Shown here: positions 57,996 to 64,000 of the stretch, piece by piece | Layout of the letters: each line of letters begins with the position of its first letter | Position numbering within the stretch: the first letter of the stretch is position 1 | Origin: Rhizobium sp. | Lineage (GTDB): Bacteria > Pseudomonadota > Alphaproteobacteria > Rhizobiales > Rhizobiaceae | Reading direction: 5' to 3' | Assembly (NCBI GenBank): GCA_019739215.1 | Contig: JAHHDR010000024.1 | Location: 307,001-371,000 of the forward strand | Length of the DNA: 64,000 nucleotides | Program-made: the position numbers and the translations under genes | Notes under the pieces: model-generated | The model's input: the letters and a program-made list of their open reading frames with translations, nothing else | The model's database searches: none | What the model was told of the DNA's origin: nothing

Positions 57996-60900
57996 ATGCA
58001 ACGCAATCTGATGACATCGCGCCAGTTCGCCCCGCTGTTCTGGACGCAGTTTCTCTCGGCTTTCAACGACAATTTCCTCAAGAACACGCTGGTGTTCCTG
58101 ATCATGTTCCAGATGGCGGCGGAAGGCGGGGCGCTGGTCGCGGCCGCGGGCGGAATTTTCATCCTGCCGTTCCTGGCTCTGTCCGCACTCGGCGGCGAAC
58201 TGGCCGACAAGCATGACAAGGCCGTCATCGCCGAGCGGCTCAAGCGGGCGGAGATCCTGATCGCCGGGCTTGCGGTGGCCGGCATCGCGCTGTCGTCGAT
58301 CTGGGTGCTGCTGGTGGCGCTGTTCGGCTTCGGCGTGATCTCGGCCCTGTTCGGGCCGATCAAATACGGCATCCTGCCCGACCATCTCGAGCGCCGGGAA
58401 CTGCCGGCGGCCAATGCCTGGATCGAGGGCGGCACCTTCATCGCCATCCTCACCGGCACGATCGCGGCGGCGGTGTCGTTCAGCGAAGGTGGCAGCGTCT
58501 GGGTGTTCGGCCCGCTGATGATGGGCCTGTCGGTCGTCTGCTGGCTAGCGGCCCGGATGATCCCGAAGACCGGCGCCAAGGCGCCGGACCTGGTCATCGA
58601 CACCAATATCTTCCGGTCGAGCGTGACGCTGGTCAACGAACTGCGCGCCGACACCCGCGTCTGGCGCTCGGCGATGATGAACTGCTGGTTCTGGTTCGTC
58701 GGTGCCTTCGTCATGACCATGCTGCCGATCATGGTGAAGGATATTCTCGGCGGGTCGGAGCTTGTCGTGCCCGCCTATCTCGCGATCTTCGCGGTCTCGA
58801 TCGCGGCGGGTTCGGCGATCGCCGGCTGGATGTCGGCGGGCCGGGTTGTGCTGCTGCCGGCACCGGTGGGCACGGCCATCGTGGCGCTGTTCGGGCTCGA
58901 CCTCGCCTGGAACCTCTGGGGTCTGTCTTCCACCGCCCATGCCGAGACGATCGGCGCCTTCTTCGCCGGCGAAAATACCATCCGCGTGGCGATCGACCTG
59001 GCCGGCATGGCCATCGGCGGCGCCTTTCTCGCCGTGCCGACCTTCTCGGCGATGCAGACCTGGGCGGATGAGGAGCGGCGCGCCCGCGTCATCGGCGCGG
59101 CCAATGTGCTGTCGGCGCTGTTCATCGTCTCGGGGCTGGGCATCGTGGCGGTGCTGCAGGCGGTCGGGCTCTCCGTGCCGGCGATCGTGCTGGCGCTGTC
59201 GGTGATCAATCTCGGCGTGGCCTGGCTGATGCTGAAGACGCTGCCGACCAATCCTTTCCGCGACCTGATCTCGATCATCTTCCGCGCCTTCATGCGGCTG
59301 GAGGTCGAGGGGCTCGAGAACATCAAGAAGGCGGGCCGTGCGCCGATCATCGCGCTCAACCATGTCAGCCTGCTCGACGGCGCGCTGGCGCTGGCGATCA
59401 CCGAGGAAGAGCCAACCTTCGCCGTCGACTACAAGATCGCCCAGGCCTGGTGGGTGCGGCCCTTCCTGAAATTTGCCAAGTTCCTGCCGCTCGACCCGAC
59501 CAAGCCGATGGCGACGCGCACGCTGATCAAGGTGGTGCAGGACGGCAATCCGATCGGGATCTTTCCCGAGGGCCGCCTGACGGTCACCGGCACGCTGATG
59601 AAGGTCTATGACGGTGCCGCCATGGTGGCCGACAAGACCGGCTCGATGGTGGTGCCGATCCGCATCGACGGGCTGGAGAAGAGCTATTTCACCTATCTCA
59701 ACGACGGCAAGGTGCGCCGGCGCTGGTTCCCCAAGGTCAAGGTGACCATTCTCGAGCCGCGCAAGCTGGAGGTCGATCCAGCGCTCAAGGGCCGGGCCCG
59801 CCGCATTGCCGCCGGTGCCGCGCTCTACCAGATCATGTCCGACCTGATGTTCCGCACCACGAACACGTCCTCGACCGTGATGGAGCGGGTGATCGAAACC
59901 GCGCGCGATCGCGGGATGGGCACGCTGGCGGTGGAGGATCCGGTGACGGGCAGGCTGAGCTACGGCAAGCTGCTGACGGGTGCCGCCGTGCTGGCCGCCA
60001 GGTTCCAGAAGATGTTTCCGGACGAGGAAAACCTGGGCGTGATGCTGCCCAATGCCAATGGCGCGGCCGCGACGCTGTTCGGCGTGATGTCGGCGGGCAA
60101 GGTGCCGGCGATGCTGAATTTCACCGCCGGTGCCGCCAACATCCTGTCGGCCTGCCGGGCGGCGAAGGTCGAGCATGTGCTGACGTCGCGCGCCTTCGTC
60201 ACCCAGGCCAAGCTCGGCCCGGTGATCGAGGAGATGCAGAAGCAGGTGAAGATCGTCTGGCTCGACGACCTGCGCGCCGAAATCGGCCCGATGGACAAGC
60301 TGGTGGCCTATCTCCGCAAGGGCAGGATGCTGGTCAAGCGTGGCCCGGACGATCCGGCGGTGATCCTGTTCACCTCGGGCTCGGAAGGCTCGCCCAAGGG
60401 CGTGGTGCTGACGCATCGCAACATCCTGTCCAATGCCGCGCAGGCCGCCGCCCGCATCGATTTCCATTCCGGCGACAAGGTGTTCAACATCCTGCCGGTG
60501 TTCCATTCCTTCGGGCTGACGGCGGGTACCATCCTGCCGCTGATCTCGGGCGTGCCGATCTATTTCTATCCGTCGCCGCTGCATTACCGCATCGTGCCGG
60601 AGCTGATCTATGTGTCGAATGCCACGATCATCTTCGGCACCGACACGTTCCTGTCGGGTTATGCGCGGACGGCGCACCCTTACGACTTCCGCTCGATCCG
60701 CTACATCTTCTCGGGCGCCGAGCCGGTGAAGGCCTCGACGCGCGAGACCTATATGGAAAAATTCGGCCTGCGCATCCTGGAAGGCTATGGCGTGACCGAG
60801 ACCGCGCCGGTCGTGTCGATCAACACGCCGATGTACAACAAGTCGGGCACGGTCGGCAAAATCATGCCGGGCATGGAGTGGAGGCTCGAGCCGGTGCCGG

Positions 60901-61391
60901 GCATCGACGAGGGCGGCCGGCTCTATCTCAAAGGCCCCAATGTCATGGCCGGCTATCTCAGGGAGGAAAATCCCGGTGTGCTGGAAGTGCTGCCCGATGG
61001 CTGGCACGACACCGGCGACATCGTCACCATCGACGCCGACGGCTTCGTCCGGATCAAGGGCCGCGCCAAGCGCTTTGCCAAGATCGCCGGCGAAATGGTG
61101 TCGCTCGCGGCTGTCGAGGCACTGGCGGGCAGCCTGTGGCCGGGTCAGTTGTCGGCGGTGTCGGCGATCCCGGACGCCAAGAAGGGCGAGCGGCTGATCC
61201 TGCTGACCGATGCGCCGAACGCCACGCGCGCCGAGTTCCTGGCCTATGCCAAGTCGAAGAACGCGATGGACATCATGGTTCCCGCCGAGATTCGCATCGG
61301 CAAGGTGCCGGTGCTGGGCTCGGGCAAGGTGGATTTCGTCGAGGCGCGGAAGCTGGCGCTGGAGCCGGTGGTGACAGCGGCCGTGGCGTAA
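57996..61391 (+). CDS. aas: Three-domain lysophospholipid transporter / acyltransferase / acyl-ACP synthetase (LplT-PlsC-Aas)
   Basis: This 1131-residue protein joins an MFS domain (residues 1-400, about 12 helices, SAFNDNFLKNTLVFLIMFQM), a PlsC acyltransferase with NHVSLLDGAL (HX4D) near 453 and FPEGRLTVTG, and an AMP-binding domain with LFTSGSEGSPKGVVLTHRN near 790. Together they flip lysophospholipid inward and re-acylate it to phospholipid. Such fusions are known in bacteria, while E. coli keeps LplT and Aas apart. ATG at 57996 with AAAGGGA upstream. It follows the stress genes by 96 bp. Confidence 0.9.
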   Translation: MQRNLMTSRQFAPLFWTQFLSAFNDNFLKNTLVFLIMFQMAAEGGALVAAAGGIFILPFLALSALGGELADKHDKAVIAERLKRAEILIAGLAVAGIALSSIWVLLVALFGFGVISALFGPIKYGILPDHLERRELPAANAWIEGGTFIAILTGTIAAAVSFSEGGSVWVFGPLMMGLSVVCWLAARMIPKTGAKAPDLVIDTNIFRSSVTLVNELRADTRVWRSAMMNCWFWFVGAFVMTMLPIMVKDILGGSELVVPAYLAIFAVSIAAGSAIAGWMSAGRVVLLPAPVGTAIVALFGLDLAWNLWGLSSTAHAETIGAFFAGENTIRVAIDLAGMAIGGAFLAVPTFSAMQTWADEERRARVIGAANVLSALFIVSGLGIVAVLQAVGLSVPAIVLALSVINLGVAWLMLKTLPTNPFRDLISIIFRAFMRLEVEGLENIKKAGRAPIIALNHVSLLDGALALAITEEEPTFAVDYKIAQAWWVRPFLKFAKFLPLDPTKPMATRTLIKVVQDGNPIGIFPEGRLTVTGTLMKVYDGAAMVADKTGSMVVPIRIDGLEKSYFTYLNDGKVRRRWFPKVKVTILEPRKLEVDPALKGRARRIAAGAALYQIMSDLMFRTTNTSSTVMERVIETARDRGMGTLAVEDPVTGRLSYGKLLTGAAVLAARFQKMFPDEENLGVMLPNANGAAATLFGVMSAGKVPAMLNFTAGAANILSACRAAKVEHVLTSRAFVTQAKLGPVIEEMQKQVKIVWLDDLRAEIGPMDKLVAYLRKGRMLVKRGPDDPAVILFTSGSEGSPKGVVLTHRNILSNAAQAAARIDFHSGDKVFNILPVFHSFGLTAGTILPLISGVPIYFYPSPLHYRIVPELIYVSNATIIFGTDTFLSGYARTAHPYDFRSIRYIFSGAEPVKASTRETYMEKFGLRILEGYGVTETAPVVSINTPMYNKSGTVGKIMPGMEWRLEPVPGIDEGGRLYLKGPNVMAGYLREENPGVLEVLPDGWHDTGDIVTIDADGFVRIKGRAKRFAKIAGEMVSLAAVEALAGSLWPGQLSAVSAIPDAKKGERLILLTDAPNATRAEFLAYAKSKNAMDIMVPAEIRIGKVPVLGSGKVDFVEARKLALEPVVTAAVA

Positions 61392-61408
61392 GACGCCGAT
61401 GCGATCGG

Positions 61409-61430
61409 CGGGCGGCGCATGGGCCGCCCG
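61409..61430. terminator. Hairpin between the convergent aas and ccdA genes
   Basis: CGGGCGGC and GCCGCCCG form an 8-bp stem with a 6-base loop 18 bp after the aas stop. No T run follows on either side, so the call is weak. Confidence 0.45.
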
Positions 61431-61446
61431 TCATCAATGCCTGTTG

Positions 61447-62166
61447 TCAGATGCTCGTCGTCAACCTCGTCAGCCACAAGGGTGACGCCTGCACCAGCCA
61501 GGCCTCAACAATCTTGTCCAGGCCGGTGAACACGGCAAGACCGATGACGACGAACAGCAGGCCGAGGACCATTTTCAGCACGCGCCCGGCCTCCAGCATA
61601 CGGCTTCGCCAGGCACGAAGCAGATCACGCGACAGAAGGCCGAGCAGGAGCAGGGGGGCTGCGGCTCCAAGGCCGAAGGCCACCATCGTCGCGACGACCT
61701 GAACCAGATTTTCGCCACGCGCCGCCATCAGCGAGGCGGCACCGAGCGTCGGGCCCACGCAAGGAGCCCAGACAGTGCCGAGCAGCAGTCCGATCCCGAA
61801 CTGGCCCTGCCAGCCATCGCCCTTGACGCCGCCAAAACGTTGCTCCGTCCAGTTGCCGATCGGGCCTGCGGCCGCAGCCAGCCGGACCTGCACCTGCGGC
61901 AGCATCAAGAGCGCCCCCAATGCGATCATGATGACCGCGCCGATGGATCGGAAGACATCAAAATCAAGGCCGATGCCGAAGCCGACAAGCGCCACGAAGA
62001 GCCCGATCACAACAAAGGACACCGCCAGCCCTGCCGCGAGCGCGACGGGACCAAGGCGGTGCTGGCCGCTTGCACCGGCCAGCACGACCGGCAGAAGCGG
62101 CAGGACGCAAGGCGACAGTATCGACAGCACGCCGGCAATGGCCGCGAGGGCAATCGTGACGATCAT
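61447..62166 (-). CDS. ccdA: CcdA/DsbD-type thiol electron transporter
   Basis: CcdA carries electrons across the inner membrane to periplasmic thiol proteins. About six helices are seen in 239 residues. The two Cys are in VLSILSPCVLPLLPVVLAG and LGTVWAPCVGPTLGAAS, both flanked by Pro as in the family. It follows a secreted thioredoxin-like gene by two bases on the minus strand, so the two form a likely pair, for cytochrome c maturation or redox repair. Confidence 0.92.
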   Translation of the reverse strand: MIVTIALAAIAGVLSILSPCVLPLLPVVLAGASGQHRLGPVALAAGLAVSFVVIGLFVALVGFGIGLDFDVFRSIGAVIMIALGALLMLPQVQVRLAAAAGPIGNWTEQRFGGVKGDGWQGQFGIGLLLGTVWAPCVGPTLGAASLMAARGENLVQVVATMVAFGLGAAAPLLLLGLLSRDLLRAWRSRMLEAGRVLKMVLGLLFVVIGLAVFTGLDKIVEAWLVQASPLWLTRLTTSI

Positions 62167-62168
62167 GG

Positions 62169-62564
62169 CTAGCGGGCCAGGGTCGACTTGAAGAGCGCCT
62201 CGACCGATCCCGGATCGGTATCACCCACGGAGCGCGCGGTTTCGGCCGCTCCCCTGAAAGCGATCAGCGTCGACTGGCTGCGTGCGCCGAGCGCGCGGAC
62301 GACATCCTTCTGGCTGTCATAGTTCACCGTCAAAATGACCATGTCCTTGTATTCCGGCGACTGAGACAGTTTTTCGATGATCGGCTTCTGGGCCCAGCAT
62401 GTCGGGCACCAGATAGCCGAGATTTCGACCACGATCGGCGACCCGGCCGACTGGGCCGCAGCGAAGGATGCCTGATCGAATGGCTTGGGTTCGGCGGCTG
62501 TTGCCGGCCATGCGAGAAAGAGCGCGGCGAAAAGAGCCGCGCGCCGAAGACTGATCGATGTCAT
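62169..62564 (-). CDS. Secreted thioredoxin-like protein
   Basis: The signal peptide is residues 1-23 (RRAALFAALFLAWPATA|AE). The active site is AIWCPTCWAQKPII, a CPTC instead of CGPC. The 131-residue length is that of one thioredoxin domain, and YDSQKDVVRALGARSQSTLI is the cis-Pro region, where STL replaces the usual TP. It is likely kept reduced by the CcdA partner, whose gene starts two bases after its stop. Confidence 0.88.
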   Translation of the reverse strand: MTSISLRRAALFAALFLAWPATAAEPKPFDQASFAAAQSAGSPIVVEISAIWCPTCWAQKPIIEKLSQSPEYKDMVILTVNYDSQKDVVRALGARSQSTLIAFRGAAETARSVGDTDPGSVEALFKSTLAR

Positions 62565-62852
62565 CTGTCACTCCCAATGTTCGATGGTCCATCCTCCGGG
62601 CGCTCCTCACGAACCCCGGCTGCCAATGAGCTACGAGACCAATGGCCGATATGTTACCGTGAGGGGCTACAAAAGAATGTGATCCATGCAGGACTCGCCG
62701 GCACCCAAGCCCTGCATCCGTCGCATTGCTGTTAAGCGTGACAGATAGATTGTGACACCACCCCTTTCGCAAATGCAAAAAAAGGGGTATGAGGCCGCAA
62801 AATTGAATTCGCGCGCCCTTGTGCCCGCCACAAACTTTCAGAGACCCATCAG

Positions 62853-64000
62853 ATGAAAATGCGAAATATCGCGATTATCGCACACGTTGACCATGGCAAG
62901 ACGACGCTGGTCGACGAGCTGCTGAAGCAGTCCGGTTCGTTCCGCGACAACCAGCGCGGTCGAGAACGCGTGATGGACTAGCAACGATCTCGAAAAGGAG
63001 CGCGGCATCACCATTCTCGCCAAGGCGACCTCGATGGAGTGGAAGGGCCATCGCATCAACATCGTCGACACGCCCGGCCACGCCGATTTCGGCGGCGAAG
63101 TCGAGCGCATCCTGTCGATGGTCGATGGCGCGATCGTGCTGGTCGATGCTCGCGAAGGCCCGATGCCGCAGACCAAGTTCGTGGTCTCGCAAGGCGCTGA
63201 AGGTCGGCCTCCGCCCGATCGTCGCGATCAACAAGATCGACCGTCCGGACGGCCGCCATCGAGAAGTCATCAACGAAGTCTTCGACCTGTTCGCCAACCT
63301 CGATGCCACCGACGAGCAGCTCGACTTCCCGATCCTCTACGGTTCCGGCCGCGACGGCTGGATGAACGTCAACCCGGAAGGTCCCGAAGGACCAGGGTCT
63401 CGCGCCGCTGCTCGACCTGGTGATCGAGACATGTCCCGGAGCCGACGTCGAAGACGGCCCGTTCCGCCTGATCGGTCACCATCCTCGAAGCCAACCCCTT
63501 CCTCGGCCGCATCATCACCGGCCGCATCCTTCCGGCTCGATCAAGCCGAACCAGGCCGTCAAGGTCTCGGCCAGGACGGCAAGCGATCGAGAACGGCCGC
63601 ATCTCCAAGATCCTGGCCTTCCGCGGCATGGAGCGCACGTCGCATCGGACGAAGCCCATGCGGCGACATCGTCGCCATTGCCGGCCTCTCCAAGAGGCAC
63701 GGTCGCCGATACCTTCTGCGATCCTTCGGTCACCGAGGCGATGGCCGCCCAGCCGATCGATCCGCCGACCGTCACCATGTCCTTCATGTCAATGACAGCC
63801 CGCTGGCCGGCACCGAAGGCGACAAGGTCACGTCCCGCGTCATCCGCGACCGCCTGCTCAAGGAAGCCGAAGGCAATGTCGCGCTGAAGATCGAGGAAGC
63901 CGAGGCAAGGATTCGTTCTACGTTGTCCGGCCGCGGCGAATTGCAGCTGGCCGTGCTCATCGAAACCATGCGCCGCGAAGGCTTCGAGCTGGCCGTGTCG
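62853..64000 (+). pseudogene. typA: GTPase TypA/BipA, broken by many indels and running off the right end
   Basis: TypA is a ribosome-binding translational GTPase. The start [20 protein letters not shown] has the G1 loop, and [16 protein letters not shown] is G3. An in-frame TAG at about 62978 breaks it, and further short insertions and deletions follow every 20-150 bp (near 63190, 63389, 63471, 63532, 63569, 63590, 63643-63664, 63695, 63788, 63905 and 63927). In each frame segment the protein keeps the TypA sequence: [20 protein letters not shown], then GRGELQLAVLIETMRREGFE. About 1.15 kb of the roughly 1.8 kb gene is here. Confidence 0.8.

Noticed and set aside
58545-61007. Long open frame of 820 codons on the minus strand inside aas
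   Set aside because: It is antisense to three well-conserved domains and its translation is low-complexity, rich in Arg, His, Asp and Gly with no domain. GC-rich genes give such shadows.

Overview
The window is a chromosomal, GC-rich segment of an alphaproteobacterium, most likely Hyphomicrobiales (Rhizobiales) close to Rhizobiaceae. The support is the replication-origin gene neighbourhood (gyrB, HTH, Smr, mltA, Tim44-like, fxsA, secB, dnaQ, coaE, aroE, maf, ppsR | hemE, hemJ, rho, mnmE, mnmG, rsmG, parA, parB, holA, lptE, leuS), a C4-pathway hemA with an Irr-type box, and a zinc-finger-less AccD. No tRNA, rRNA, CRISPR array, insertion sequence or prophage was seen. No species is claimed.

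Region 1 (1-31.7 kb) is core genome. It holds the end of a hybrid histidine kinase, a YgjP-like metallopeptidase, the run trpF-trpB-trpA-accD-folC, gyrB, and a minus-strand block of HTH/Smr/mltA/Tim44-like genes. The fxsA and secB genes face dnaQ-coaE-aroE-maf-ppsR. A 400-bp gap between ppsR and hemE has several DnaA-box matches and GANTC sites and is the best oriC candidate. Four parS-like sites built on TTTCACGTGAAA or close variants lie at about 7.6, 16.8, 23.15 and 25.1 kb, on both sides of that gap and close to parAB.

Region 2 (31.8-57 kb) is accessory metabolism. It contains a GntR-regulated operon with a VOC protein and an NMT1-type ABC importer, and a PrpE-type acyl-CoA synthetase. 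An iron-siderophore-type ABC operon carries two adjacent unknown proteins between its binding-protein gene and its permease gene; this is the most promising undescribed element. Further on are cheW, a glycine-zipper lipoprotein, form II coxSLM genes, a globin-coupled soluble chemoreceptor, hemA, a serine beta-lactamase-like hydrolase, a RocB-like M20 peptidase, an Lrp/AsnC regulator and a DMT permease.

Region 3 (56-64 kb) is envelope and stress. A TetR regulator faces pspA-yiaAB across three copies of one 13-bp inverted repeat. Next come a three-domain LplT-PlsC-Aas phospholipid remodelling protein, a CcdA/thioredoxin-like pair, and typA, which runs off the right end.

Quality caution: single-base indels break rsmG and parA (25.1-25.85 kb), the asnC-type gene and the DMT gene (55.2-55.4 kb), and typA very densely (62.9-64 kb). 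The protein sequence in each frame segment stays close to what the family requires, so these look like sequence errors rather than old pseudogenes, but this cannot be proved from the sequence alone.
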